Shown here: positions 24,439 to 30,929 of the stretch, piece after piece
Numbering within the stretch: position 1 is the first letter of the stretch
Layout: every line of letters begins with the position of its first letter
Virus record (IMG/VR): IMGVR_UViG_3300028801_000005
Span: 1-46,842 of that record
DNA from: a virus
Length of the DNA stretch: 46,842 nucleotides
Reading direction: 5' to 3' (one strand)
The notes under the pieces: model-generated
The model's input: only the letters and a program-made list of their open reading frames with translations
Told to the model about the DNA's origin: nothing
Databases searched by the model: none
Position numbers and translations under genes: made by a program

Positions 24439-24750
24439 TTACTTGATGACACCATCGGCGCGATAGGCGTCGAGGCAAGAGGCGGTAGCGTTTCGCTTGA
24501 TGGCGGCGTCTCGGTAGATACCGGCGACGGTGATGGCCCAGGCTGATTGCTCGGCACTGTAGGCACCAAGACTGGCTTGGTCGCTGACTTTGGGGCCCAG
24601 TGGATAAGCTGGTAGAACTTCGAAAGCAGTGCGTTCACCGCACATCACCGTTGGTGGCGTCGATGGCTTTGTTGACGTCGACGGACTGCACGCTTGCAGG
24701 CTGGTCACGATCATCAGCAAGACGATCAAGCGCAGATTGCGTTTCCACAT
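24439..24750 (-). CDS. Rz1-like outer-membrane spanin lipoprotein
   Basis: A 103-aa lipoprotein. The signal sequence M-W-K-R-N-L-R-L then LLMIVTSLQAC ends in a lipobox with Cys21. The rest contains CGERTAFEVLP, AYSAEQSAWAITVAGIYRD and a C-terminal CLDAYRADGVI motif, a pattern I associate with o-spanin-type lipoproteins of Proteobacteria phages. It begins inside the preceding gene in another frame (overlap 24635-24750), the nested Rz/Rz1 arrangement. Together with the inner-membrane partner it fuses inner and outer membranes at lysis. Confidence 0.75.
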   Translation of the reverse strand: MWKRNLRLIVLLMIVTSLQACSPSTSTKPSTPPTVMCGERTAFEVLPAYPLGPKVSDQASLGAYSAEQSAWAITVAGIYRDAAIKRNATASCLDAYRADGVIK

Positions 24751-24922
24751 GGGCGGCGTCCTCTTGCTTGGTCGCGGTATCGCGGATGGTGTCGGCTTCG
24801 TGCAGTGACTTGTCGCGGGCAGCTTCTTGAGCGGCGGCCGCTTTCTTGGCGCTACGTCCATCTAGCCAGCCGGCAAGCCACCTGATGAGCGCGGCGGCTA
24901 TGGCTTCGAGGATTGTCATCAT
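24635..24922 (-). CDS. Rz-like inner-membrane spanin
   Basis: A 95-aa protein with a short hydrophobic N-terminus (ILEAIAAALIRWLAGWL) followed by a long charged alpha-helical stretch rich in Ala/Asp/Glu (KKAAAAQEAARDKSLHEAD). This is the plan of an i-spanin: one membrane anchor and a periplasmic coiled coil. The out-of-frame nested lipoprotein gene supports the identification. ATGA coupling with the gene upstream. A competing candidate for the i-spanin is the 72-aa gene at 25137-25355. Confidence 0.65.
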   Translation of the reverse strand: MMTILEAIAAALIRWLAGWLDGRSAKKAAAAQEAARDKSLHEADTIRDTATKQEDAAHVETQSALDRLADDRDQPASVQSVDVNKAIDATNGDVR

Positions 24923-25140
24923 CCGAGTGGACGTTTACGTCGGTCGAAATAAACATCAGCGACCAGAGCTCCCCACCGCGAATAAATCCACAGACGGCGC
25001 CCTGACGACGGCGCGTGTACCTGTAGCTTCACTAGACTTGCAGAGAACAGCCTCCACCAAGGCCAGTCTTGTGGACCATGCTTTGGCCGTAGTTCCGGAC
25101 GCATGTGAGCAGCGGATCCATCAAAGTGAATTCTCATCAT
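24919..25140 (-). CDS. Unknown 73-aa protein in the lysis cassette
   Basis: A basic, Trp-rich 73-aa protein (PQDWPWWRLFSASL, then GRRLWIYSRWGALVADVYFDRR). It is kept as a gene because its start and stop both make 4-nt ATGA overlaps with neighbours. No membrane segment is obvious and no family is recognised. Confidence 0.5.
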   Translation of the reverse strand: MMRIHFDGSAAHMRPELRPKHGPQDWPWWRLFSASLVKLQVHAPSSGRRLWIYSRWGALVADVYFDRRKRPLG

Positions 25141-25355
25141 TTCTTGTCCGTGTATTTCAGCAGCAAATCGGCGTAACGCTCTTGGCAGTGCTGCAGCTCG
25201 TCTTCGTAGCGATTGCGCGTGGCAATGCCGCGATCAGCTTCGCCGCGCGTCACGTTGGACTGCATATAGCCGTAGCCGGTGCCGCCAAGACCGGCCAGCA
25301 TCATTACGACCGCAAGCACATTGGGAACGCCGCGCTTATGCTCGATCTCGTTCAT
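25137..25355 (-). CDS. 72-aa membrane-anchored coiled-coil protein
   Basis: A 72-aa protein with one transmembrane helix (VLAVVMMLAGLGGTGYGYM, about 12-30) and a charged helical C-terminus (RYEDELQHCQERYADLLLKY). The topology resembles an i-spanin or a small holin-associated protein. It lies directly after the holin with ATGA overlaps on both sides. Confidence 0.6.
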   Translation of the reverse strand: MNEIEHKRGVPNVLAVVMMLAGLGGTGYGYMQSNVTRGEADRGIATRNRYEDELQHCQERYADLLLKYTDKK

Positions 25356-25681
25356 GGCGTCGGTGTCGCTGGCTGAGCGGCTGGGGTGGATTCGGTGGTG
25401 ATCTTGCCGGGTATTACAGTTGTCGAGGTTGTTACCGGTGGCGTGCTGGTAGAAAGCAACTGCGCTTGGTGATCTGAGCTGGCACTACTGCCGAAGAAAT
25501 AAGCCACGACAGCACCAGCTAAGCCATTCCATGCCGTCAGGATCATCACCACGACGTTTGCCGTATCAGTCGTACGCGGCAGACCGTTCTGCATGATGTA
25601 GTAGTCAAGAAAACCGGCACCCATAACCACCATCACCGCCAGAATTGACGATGTGATGCCGCGGTGGGTGCCTTGCATCAC
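25352..25681 (-). CDS. Holin (two transmembrane helices)
   Basis: A 109-aa protein with two predicted transmembrane helices (residues 11-30 and 41-64), a short charged linker, and an FFGSSASS turn after the second helix that is common in class II holins. The C-terminus is a long Thr/Pro-rich tail (TPPVTTSTTVIPG). It would form membrane lesions that let the signal-less endolysin reach the cell wall. Identified by topology and location downstream of the endolysin. Confidence 0.75.
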   Translation of the reverse strand: MMQGTHRGITSSILAVMVVMGAGFLDYYIMQNGLPRTTDTANVVVMILTAWNGLAGAVVAYFFGSSASSDHQAQLLSTSTPPVTTSTTVIPGKITTESTPAAQPATPTP

Positions 25682-25977
25682 TTCGCCCCGGCGAGCGCGT
25701 GGATTTCCTCCATCGCCCAGTTGTAGATCGTGTTATCGAGGATCGTCACGCGCGTAATTCGCTTGCGATTGATCATCTTCACTTCGACCGATGTGCTTTG
25801 CTGGATAGCCAGCAGGATGAAGCCGATCTTCTGCTTGACTGGATCGGGCTCTTTTAAAACCGTGATCGCGTCACTCGCCAGCCGGCGAACCATGTCGAGA
25901 AGTTCAACGGTGGGCCGTTTGTCTCGCGAGTCGAGAGCGAAAACGATGCCCTGCATAGAGGTAAGGGCGCTCGTCAT
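25678..25977 (-). CDS. Unknown 99-aa protein between endolysin and holin
   Basis: A 99-aa soluble protein with alternating helices (RPTVELLDMVRRLASDAITV) and a basic strand region (KMINRKRITRVTILDNTIY). It is linked to both neighbours by ATGA overlaps. No membrane segment is present, so it is unlikely to be an antiholin of the usual type. No family recognised. Confidence 0.6.
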   Translation of the reverse strand: MTSALTSMQGIVFALDSRDKRPTVELLDMVRRLASDAITVLKEPDPVKQKIGFILLAIQQSTSVEVKMINRKRITRVTILDNTIYNWAMEEIHALAGAK

Positions 25978-26489
25978 GCCACCGATCCAGTCACGTTCGC
26001 CAGTGACGTGATAGTTCCGCCTGCGTTGCGATAAACGTCGCGTAGACCGTCGAGCTGCTGCTCATGCTGTCCGTACCCGGCGCCAGGCAGCGAGGCCCAA
26101 AGATGCGCGATAAGCACAATCGCGGCATCGAAGTGACCCGCCAGAATCGACGGCAGCGCTTGGGCTTCCTTGATCTGCTGGATAGCCATCCTGTCCTGAC
26201 TCACCGGCCCGAAGTCCGGCAGGTTGAGCATCGACTTGTAGGCCAGCCAGTTGCGGAACAGCTCCTGATACCGACCAGCAGCCGTGGAGTCATACCGCGA
26301 GTTATACACGTTCGGGTGCGTCGCGTAGCTGGTGAACAGCTTGGGCTTCGTCGGCGTCGAACCCACCAGAACGTCATATCCATCGTCGCTGGCAATCAGC
26401 CCAGCGGCGCTTATCTCACTCCACGCAATGGTGTCGAGCAGCGCGCAGACGTTACGTCCGCCGGCTGCGTCTGGCGTGATGCGTGGCAT
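25974..26489 (-). CDS. Endolysin, lambda R-like lytic transglycosylase (GH104)
   Basis: A 171-aa enzyme resembling lambda gpR. Motifs in order: LLDTIAWSE with the catalytic Glu25, DDGYDVLVGS (35-44), FTSYATHPN, AAGRYQELFRNW, LPDFGPVSQDRMA and WASLPGAGYGQ near 131-141. It cleaves the glycan strands of peptidoglycan forming anhydro-muramic ends. It has no signal peptide, so export depends on the holin. It is the first recognisable gene downstream of the early-operon terminator. Confidence 0.92.
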   Translation of the reverse strand: MPRITPDAAGGRNVCALLDTIAWSEISAAGLIASDDGYDVLVGSTPTKPKLFTSYATHPNVYNSRYDSTAAGRYQELFRNWLAYKSMLNLPDFGPVSQDRMAIQQIKEAQALPSILAGHFDAAIVLIAHLWASLPGAGYGQHEQQLDGLRDVYRNAGGTITSLANVTGSVA

Positions 26490-26621
26490 AAAAGGTTTCC
26501 AGCCCGGTCAGCGGTCGGCTGATTGGGGTTTGTGCTTTTGGGCGATCAGTGGGCGAGGCGCGCTGGCGTCAGCACGACGTGAGCTATGGCGCGGTGGCCG
26601 GTGCTGGAAAGTGGTTGCGGA

Positions 26622-26708
26622 CTAGCCGCCTTTTGTTTCGCTGTCGATGAAGGCGGTGGTATCAATCCCGTTTCCGGTACCGCTGATGCAATCGGTCGTG
26701 CCTTTCAT
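26622..26708 (-). CDS. 28-aa micro-gene with strong ribosome site
   Basis: ATG 26708 has GGAGAG at ideal distance (5 nt). The product (M-K-G-T-T-D-C-I-S, ending E-T-K-G-G) is 28 aa. It would be the first translated frame of the late transcript, ahead of the endolysin. It could be a leader peptide or a real small protein; no family is known. Confidence 0.4.
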   Translation of the reverse strand: MKGTTDCISGTGNGIDTTAFIDSETKGG

Positions 26709-26812
26709 CGCACTCTCCAATAGGTTTGCTGCTGCCGGGTGCTTCTTTGCGAGCGTGGCTCAGGACTTCGCCGGCGTGGCGACTGTGCGAGCTAGCAGCA
26801 AATTCGGGCAAC

Positions 26813-26839
26813 AAAAAAGCCCGCGGTTAGGCAGGCTTT
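26813..26839 (-). terminator. Terminator of the leftward early operon
   Basis: On the minus strand a 9-bp stem (AAAGCCTGC with GCGGGCTTT, one T-G pair), 6-nt loop, is followed by a run of six T including the stem end. It lies about 60 nt past the last early gene. With the Q-like regulator encoded just before, it is the natural target for antitermination into the lysis and virion genes. Confidence 0.85.
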
Positions 26840-26896
26840 CTTACGAAGTGCCTTGTTTCGCTGGCAATTCTACTTGTCGCAAAAAATATCTGACTT

Positions 26897-27379
26897 TTAT
26901 GCGCACTGCAAGGGGTATTTTGCTCTCTTGGGCTTTTTCTTCTCCGAAACCTTTAGTGCGACATACGCATTTAGCTGCTCGGGAGTGATTTTCTGCCAAT
27001 CAACACTCTTTCCTGTATGCGTAGCAATGATCGATTTGACCACTCCGTGAAATTCCTGCTTGTCGAAAGCGTTTGTTAGGTCAAACCGGAACCACTCGCC
27101 CCGCGTCTTCCGGTGTCGAAAGGCCTGATGGATGCGGCGCTCAATGTGGCCGGCCAATTCCTTGCCACCGATCTGCGTGTGTAGAACGGTCTTCATCTCA
27201 AATATCAGGCCCGTCTTCAGGGTTCGTATGCGGTCGTACACCTGTGAACTTATACCAACCTTCACATAAGCAACGCTGTTTCCATCCAGGCAAAACAGGC
27301 AATAGAGCCGCCAATCGTTGAAAGTCATTCGCATACGACCATGCGAATCGTATATGTCCCATCGTTCGCGACGATCCAT
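26897..27379 (-). CDS. GIY-YIG-like (T5orf172/Mug113-type) nuclease-fold protein
   Basis: A 160-aa protein with the layout of the T5orf172/Mug113 branch of GIY-YIG folds: AYVKVGIS (about 37-44), YDRIRTLKTG, then a helix with ERRIHQAF and the GEWFRFD end motif. The canonical GIY and YIG strands are degenerate, as usual in this branch. It could nick DNA or bind it; its job in the phage is unknown. Last gene before the early terminator; start overlaps the Q-like stop as TAATG. Confidence 0.6.
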   Translation of the reverse strand: MDRRERWDIYDSHGRMRMTFNDWRLYCLFCLDGNSVAYVKVGISSQVYDRIRTLKTGLIFEMKTVLHTQIGGKELAGHIERRIHQAFRHRKTRGEWFRFDLTNAFDKQEFHGVVKSIIATHTGKSVDWQKITPEQLNAYVALKVSEKKKPKRAKYPLQCA

Positions 27380-27810
27380 TAAGCGCTCCTCGCCAGACCA
27401 GCCAGCGTCCCCGCTACTCGCTGAAACGCCACGTCGTAGTACGTGAAATATGCCCGCTTACCCATTTTCTTTCCCCAGAGTGTTTCGGCTAGCTCAAGGC
27501 GCTCCACTGATTGACGGCCAAAGCCGCAGTAGTACGCACGGAGAACCGCTGACAGGTGCGGGTGTTCGTGGTGAATGTCATGGACGATCGTCTCGATCTG
27601 CCAATCAAGCTCGGGGACGACCATGGGAGCGAAGCCGGTTGGTCGTTCCGGCATCTCCCCGTGATGCTCGATCAGCACGGCAAGCATGTTCTTGCTTTTG
27701 TAGCCAAGGTCGAAACCGGATCGGTTTATGTTGAACTCGCGACCCCATGAGTCGAGGCGGCGGTCAACGTAGGCATCAAAGGTGTTCGTATTGGCCTGGG
27801 CGCTGGTCAT
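27379..27810 (-). CDS. Q-like late gene regulator
   Basis: A 143-aa protein starting M-T-S-A-Q-A-N (ATG 27810, coupled by ATGA). It resembles phage antitermination/late regulator proteins: a DRRLDSWGREF start, a central ERPTGF-x-PMVVPELDWQIE region and a terminal helix-turn-helix-like YYCGFGRQSVERLELAETLW stretch. The position as penultimate gene of the early operon, just ahead of terminator and lysis genes, is that of lambda Q. It would let RNA polymerase pass the terminator at 26813. Confidence 0.65.
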   Translation of the reverse strand: MTSAQANTNTFDAYVDRRLDSWGREFNINRSGFDLGYKSKNMLAVLIEHHGEMPERPTGFAPMVVPELDWQIETIVHDIHHEHPHLSAVLRAYYCGFGRQSVERLELAETLWGKKMGKRAYFTYYDVAFQRVAGTLAGLARSA

Positions 27811-27998
27811 TTGTTTCCCCTGATTCGTCGTAACTGTTCGGCAAGATGCGGGGTATCTCCCCAAGTCCTACCCCCATCCCTTGGGGTTAATTTCCTTTTC
27901 TGGAGCTGGTGGATCTGACAGGATTTTTCGGGTTCGGACAGCACGTCGGCGCTGAAAACCGAGTGGCGAGGATTGGGGGATCGGCGGGCGCGGATCAT
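27807..27998 (-). CDS. Basic 63-aa protein
   Basis: The start ATG 27998 forms ATGA with the upstream stop and the stop forms ATGA with the Q-like gene, so this is a genuine operon member. The product (M-I-R-A-R-R-S, then DVLSEPEKSCQIHQLQKRKL and WGDTPHLAEQLRRIRG) is basic. Reading the same frame further upstream gives a C-K-R-C-N-K-Y-R-R motif that duplicates one in the neighbouring gene. Confidence 0.55.
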   Translation of the reverse strand: MIRARRSPNPRHSVFSADVLSEPEKSCQIHQLQKRKLTPRDGGRTWGDTPHLAEQLRRIRGNK

Positions 27999-28303
27999 GG
28001 AAACATTCCGTCGATATTTGTTACAACGCTTGCATTGACCATCCGGCGATACTTGTTGCAGTGCTTGCATCGCGGCCAGTTCCCTTCGTGCAGTGCTGGC
28101 GCCCGTTCTGTGGTGTAGCCGGCCACGTCGCAGAGTGATTCATAGATGTTCATGTCGGATCGGACGTCCATCACTGCGCGGTAATCGGCATCACGGTCGA
28201 CCCAGTAATGCGTTCGCTGACCGCTAAATGGAAACTTCGCCCAGCCGCCCGTGAATCCTTCGATCGGTCCGCCTGAGATGATCGCCACGGCTTGTTGATT
28301 CAT
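27995..28303 (-). CDS. Small protein with CxxC near the C-terminus
   Basis: A 102-aa protein with FTGGWAKFPFSGQRTHYWVD in the N-terminal part and a single C79-x-x-C82 pair in CKHCNKYRR. The last 13 residues read through a decayed copy of the same DNA segment in another frame. It is coupled to both neighbours by ATGA. No family recognised; a metal-binding or DNA-binding role is possible. Confidence 0.6.
   Translation of the reverse strand: MNQQAVAIISGGPIEGFTGGWAKFPFSGQRTHYWVDRDADYRAVMDVRSDMNIYESLCDVAGYTTERAPALHEGNWPRCKHCNKYRRMVNASVVTNIDGMFP
28012..28070. repeat. Near-duplicate 24-bp segments encoding CK-x-CNKYR
   Basis: Segments 28012-28035 and 28047-28070 (35 bp apart) match at 20 of 24 positions; all four differences are transitions and, read in the frame giving CK-x-CNKYR, only the x position (His or Arg) changes. 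The two copies lie in different frames of the annotated genes. Confidence 0.7.
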
Positions 28304-28458
28304 CCAGCCCTCCTCCGCTTAACTTCCCGCCGAAGCATCGCCAATTGCCTCTGTCGTGCCTTGACCACTGCCAGAGCTTCGGCAAGTGCCACCTTTGCCG
28401 CCTCAACTACATCAGGCAGCGTCTGCATCGGTATCGACTCGTAGCCGGTGGGTTTCAT
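28300..28458 (-). CDS. 52-aa helical protein
   Basis: The product starts M-K-P-T-G-Y-E-S, continues into one long helix (VVEAAKVALAEALAVVKARQ) and ends basic (REVKRRRAG). Both ends make ATGA overlaps (with the RusA-like stop and the next start). The composition suggests a DNA-binding or protein-binding helix. No family recognised. Confidence 0.6.
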   Translation of the reverse strand: MKPTGYESIPMQTLPDVVEAAKVALAEALAVVKARQRQLAMLRREVKRRRAG

Positions 28459-28793
28459 GGCTTGGCCTCAATCTCAATCCGCACCCCAAACTTTCCACGA
28501 GCGCATTTCTCTTGCGCGTAGTTCCATGTGAAACCGGGATCGTTGTCGGCGAGTCCGTAGGCGTCGGCGATTCCGTCTCTGAGGCTCTTGAAGGCCCCAA
28601 CACAATTATCGGAATCGAGCACACCCGCCGATATCCGCGTCATCGTCACAACGCAAGGGAACGGCCTTTCTGCGCATTTGACGGACAGGTAAGCCGCAGT
28701 TCGCTCAGCCTTGACTCGGCGAGCTCGGCCCCGAAAGTGTTCCCGAGCATTCAAACCGGCCACGGTCTTGATGGGGAGTTCGATGCGGGTCAT
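28455..28793 (-). CDS. RusA-like Holliday junction resolvase
   Basis: A 112-aa protein from ATG 28793 (ATGA-coupled; the longer frame is not used). The RusA signature is clear: D60-S-D62-N63 followed by K69, D73 and D83-N-D85 (LDSDN ... FKSLRDGIADAYGLADND), the acidic set that binds metal ions. The enzyme resolves four-way junctions formed by phage recombination and replication, in the position where lambdoid phages carry rap or rus. N-terminal strand TRIELPIKT agrees with the fold. Confidence 0.85.
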   Translation of the reverse strand: MTRIELPIKTVAGLNAREHFRGRARRVKAERTAAYLSVKCAERPFPCVVTMTRISAGVLDSDNCVGAFKSLRDGIADAYGLADNDPGFTWNYAQEKCARGKFGVRIEIEAKP

Positions 28794-29026
28794 GGGGTGA
28801 ACCACGCAGGACAAGCGAATCGGCTGGTAAACAGATAACCCTCCACATTCTCCGAATCGAGTTCTGAGGCCTCGGGCCAGTTGCAAAGGATTTCCGCCTC
28901 GTCATCGGCATAAGCCACGACAATTGAATGATCTTCACCAAACCCGCTGCACCAATAGGGATGCTTGATCGGCCAGTTGACGGGCCGATAATCGCCAGCG
29001 CTAGTTTTGAACCTGCAGCGGATCAT
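28790..29026 (-). CDS. Unknown 78-aa acidic protein
   Basis: A 78-aa product starting M-I-R-C-R-F-K (ATG 29026, ATGA-coupled) with an aromatic middle (YWCSGFGEDHSIVVAYADDEAEI) and an SELDSENVEGYLF C-terminal part. This resembles small accessory proteins of phage nin-like regions with no assigned function. Confidence 0.6.
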   Translation of the reverse strand: MIRCRFKTSAGDYRPVNWPIKHPYWCSGFGEDHSIVVAYADDEAEILCNWPEASELDSENVEGYLFTSRFACPAWFTP

Positions 29027-29292
29027 GCCTCCACCTCGCAATCCGTCTGCCGGGTCAGGCTGGCTGGCTCGGCGGGTGGGTTGATGGGCTGAAGTTGCCA
29101 GTCATCAATGCATAGAAGATCCTCATCCTCTGGGAAGTCGACTCCGTAGTCATACATCCACCCATCTGGGTGATCCTCTACGATCGCTATTTCCGCTATG
29201 GTCCCGATACAGCCATTAGTGACCGGCAAATCGTCCAGCGTAGCCACAACCAGGCGCACCAAATCCCCAACCTTAAACCGAAGCCCGCTCAC
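29023..29292 (-). CDS. Small SH3-like/DNA metabolism accessory protein
   Basis: An 89-aa protein with a GTG start that overlaps the phosphatase stop (GTGA). It opens with LRFKVGDLVRLVV and GTIAEIAIVEDH, spacing typical of small beta-barrel (SH3/KOW-like) domains, and contains YDYGVDFPEDEDLLCID. Related short proteins are common beside phage replication genes. Role unknown. Confidence 0.6.
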   Translation of the reverse strand: MSGLRFKVGDLVRLVVATLDDLPVTNGCIGTIAEIAIVEDHPDGWMYDYGVDFPEDEDLLCIDDWQLQPINPPAEPASLTRQTDCEVEA

Positions 29293-30026
29293 CCTTCACC
29301 GCCTGCGGGCTCGCGCGCGATGTGAGCATCAGTGCTTACGTAGTGAATCGTTAGCGGGTACGTCAGTTCAATCGCTGTCAGGTACTTGCCGAACACCGCG
29401 CCGGTATCGATGTAGACCACGTTGCCGAGCCGCTGAGGTCGTTCAAGTGGGGTGTGCCCGACGACCAGATAGCGGAGCCCTTCAACTTCTGAGTCATCGC
29501 AGCGCGTGATCTTCGTTCTGGACCAAAGCGCGGTCTCTGTGACATTCCGTAGCCTTGTCTTGGATGCTGAGTTATCCAGCGCATCGCAGAACGCAGGCCA
29601 TGAGTCGCCACACTCCGCATGCACGATGCCGACTAACCCGTCTTCTGTGCCTATCTCGATGGCGTACGGCAGGGAGTCGAAAGCATCCGCGTAAAGCCTT
29701 TGCCGGTCATCTGTCATCGACAGGAACCAACCGCCGCCGTTCTGCAGGTAGTTCGCCAGATCGTGCCGGCCAGCCGCTACACCGATCGCCATCTGTTCGT
29801 GATTGCCTCGTACCGCGTGAAACCATGGCTTGGCTATCCAGTCGATTGATTCTTCGGACTGGGTACCACGGTCGACCAAATCACCGACGCTGAACATCCG
29901 GTCTGCCGCCTCATCAAACTGGAAGGTGGTCATCAACTCACGCATGGCGTCGAAACATCCGTGAATGTCGCCAACCACGAAGTCTCGGCCAGTCGTGTTT
30001 CGCTCAAACCGCTGAACGTTGTTCAT
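29289..30026 (-). CDS. Serine/threonine protein phosphatase (NinI/PP-lambda-like)
   Basis: A 245-aa metallophosphatase with all PPP motifs: VVGDIHG (17-23), GDLVDRG (48-54) and RGNHE (73-77), then a His in an VGHTPLERP context and a final IDTGAVFG. The metal-binding set matches lambda phosphatase (NinI). It removes phosphate from Ser/Thr/Tyr or small molecules; its value to the phage is not known. It lies in a nin-like cluster with DUF1364 and RusA-like genes. Confidence 0.92.
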   Translation of the reverse strand: MNNVQRFERNTTGRDFVVGDIHGCFDAMRELMTTFQFDEAADRMFSVGDLVDRGTQSEESIDWIAKPWFHAVRGNHEQMAIGVAAGRHDLANYLQNGGGWFLSMTDDRQRLYADAFDSLPYAIEIGTEDGLVGIVHAECGDSWPAFCDALDNSASKTRLRNVTETALWSRTKITRCDDSEVEGLRYLVVGHTPLERPQRLGNVVYIDTGAVFGKYLTAIELTYPLTIHYVSTDAHIAREPAGGEG

Positions 30027-30322
30027 CGCCCCATCTCCACCTGAGTTCTCATCACGCCCTCTGCGTGCATGAGGTGTAATTCGACGCGCGAGTGATGAGC
30101 GTTCCGAATGCGTCCGTCGATTACGTCGTGACAGGCGCTACAAGCCCACGCTCCCATGCTGTCGTCGGGCTTCAGCCCTACCCCGCAGTAGCCAGTCAGC
30201 CGGTAATGGGCCAACACGGTCGTTTCGGGATTGCCATTGCACACGCCAGGAATGCGGACCATGCAAGGCATGCCCATAGCCGCCTTACGCGCCGCGGTGG
30301 ATTTGGGGCGGGTGCGTTTCAT
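30023..30322 (-). CDS. DUF1364-like nuclease-domain protein
   Basis: A 99-aa protein from ATG 30322 (ATGA with the winged-helix gene). It contains C-M-V-R-I-P-G-V-C-N-G, ETTVLAHYRL and ACSACHDVIDGR, a Cys/His pattern of DUF1364, a zinc-containing HNH-like fold in phage nin regions. Function in recombination or DNA processing is suspected, not known. Confidence 0.8.
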   Translation of the reverse strand: MKRTRPKSTAARKAAMGMPCMVRIPGVCNGNPETTVLAHYRLTGYCGVGLKPDDSMGAWACSACHDVIDGRIRNAHHSRVELHLMHAEGVMRTQVEMGR

Positions 30323-30555
30323 GCCATTAGTTCCCGCGCCCATGTCTCGCCTTTGCGGCTGAGCATGTAGCGGATCCACGGCCTACCCTTCGTGCGAATG
30401 ACGGAGTGGACAAGCAGCTCGCCGGACTGGCGAAGACCAGCAACGCGGGTGCGCGCCGTCATCGGCTGGATGCTCAAGCACTGCGACAGCGCGCGAACGT
30501 CCATGGGCTGAAGTAACAGCGCGGTCAGGATGCGTGTCTCGGCGGATGGCATCAT
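30319..30555 (-). CDS. Winged-helix DNA-binding protein
   Basis: A 78-aa protein with a helix-turn-helix (VRALSQCLSIQPMTARTRVAGL, about 19-40) followed by a wing (SVIRTKGRPWIRYML). It would bind DNA; candidates are a regulator of the early operon or part of the origin complex. ATGA-coupled with neighbours. Confidence 0.7.
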   Translation of the reverse strand: MMPSAETRILTALLLQPMDVRALSQCLSIQPMTARTRVAGLRQSGELLVHSVIRTKGRPWIRYMLSRKGETWARELMA

Positions 30556-30929
30556 GCGTCGACCTCCGTGTGCGGCTTCACCGGATCAATCTTCAGCTTG
30601 TCCGCCAGCTCAGCCAACGTGCGCATGCCGACTTCACGCGAATGCGGCCCGTCGATCGCCTTGGGTTGCTGCACGGTTTCGATGCGCGGAAGCGCCTCAA
30701 GGAAATCGCGCGGCACCGGCCAGGCGCGGCATGTTCCGGCCAGGGTGACGAAGGCAGCGCGGAAGCGTGGCGCATCGCGATCCTCCTCGAACTGCCGGCC
30801 AGTGGTCAGCGTGTTTATCCACGTCGGCACCGTCCCATCCACGATCACTTCAGCGGCTGGCTGACGATCCAAGCCGAGCGTCATCAGGATTTGAAATCCG
30901 GTCAACAGTTCGCGTTTCAGCCAGTTCAT
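30552..30929 (-). CDS. Replication-associated accessory protein
   Basis: A 125-aa protein starting inside the 3' end of the replication gene (80-nt overlap in another frame; GAGGA 8 nt upstream of ATG 30929). It has W-L-K-R-E-L-L-T-G, then RQFEEDRDAPRFRAAFVTLAG, WPVPRDFLEALP and a C-terminal helix LAELADKL. The pattern recurs in small phage proteins encoded next to replication initiators. It may be a helicase-loading partner; that is a guess from position. Confidence 0.65.
   Translation of the reverse strand: MNWLKRELLTGFQILMTLGLDRQPAAEVIVDGTVPTWINTLTTGRQFEEDRDAPRFRAAFVTLAGTCRAWPVPRDFLEALPRIETVQQPKAIDGPHSREVGMRTLAELADKLKIDPVKPHTEVDA

Larger units (their letters stand above)
26490..26896 (-). 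promoter_or_regulatory. Early/late boundary region
   Basis: About 400 bases between the nuclease-like gene and the endolysin hold the early terminator (26813-26839), a 28-codon reading frame with a good ribosome site (26622-26708) and otherwise no convincing gene. A late promoter controlled by the Q-like protein would be expected here, but I cannot pick a convincing -10/-35 pair. The plus-strand frames here have no sensible composition. Confidence 0.45.

Noticed and set aside
24426-24638. GTG 24638 as the start of a 170-aa protein
   Set aside because: Although it makes a GTGA overlap, the extra 71 residues are Pro/Ser-rich antiphase translation of the Rz1-like lipoprotein gene, and ATG 24425 has its own ribosome site.
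26332-26988. Plus-strand frames in the early/late boundary region
   Set aside because: No ribosome sites, no family resemblance, and they lie antisense to the endolysin, terminator and nuclease-like gene.
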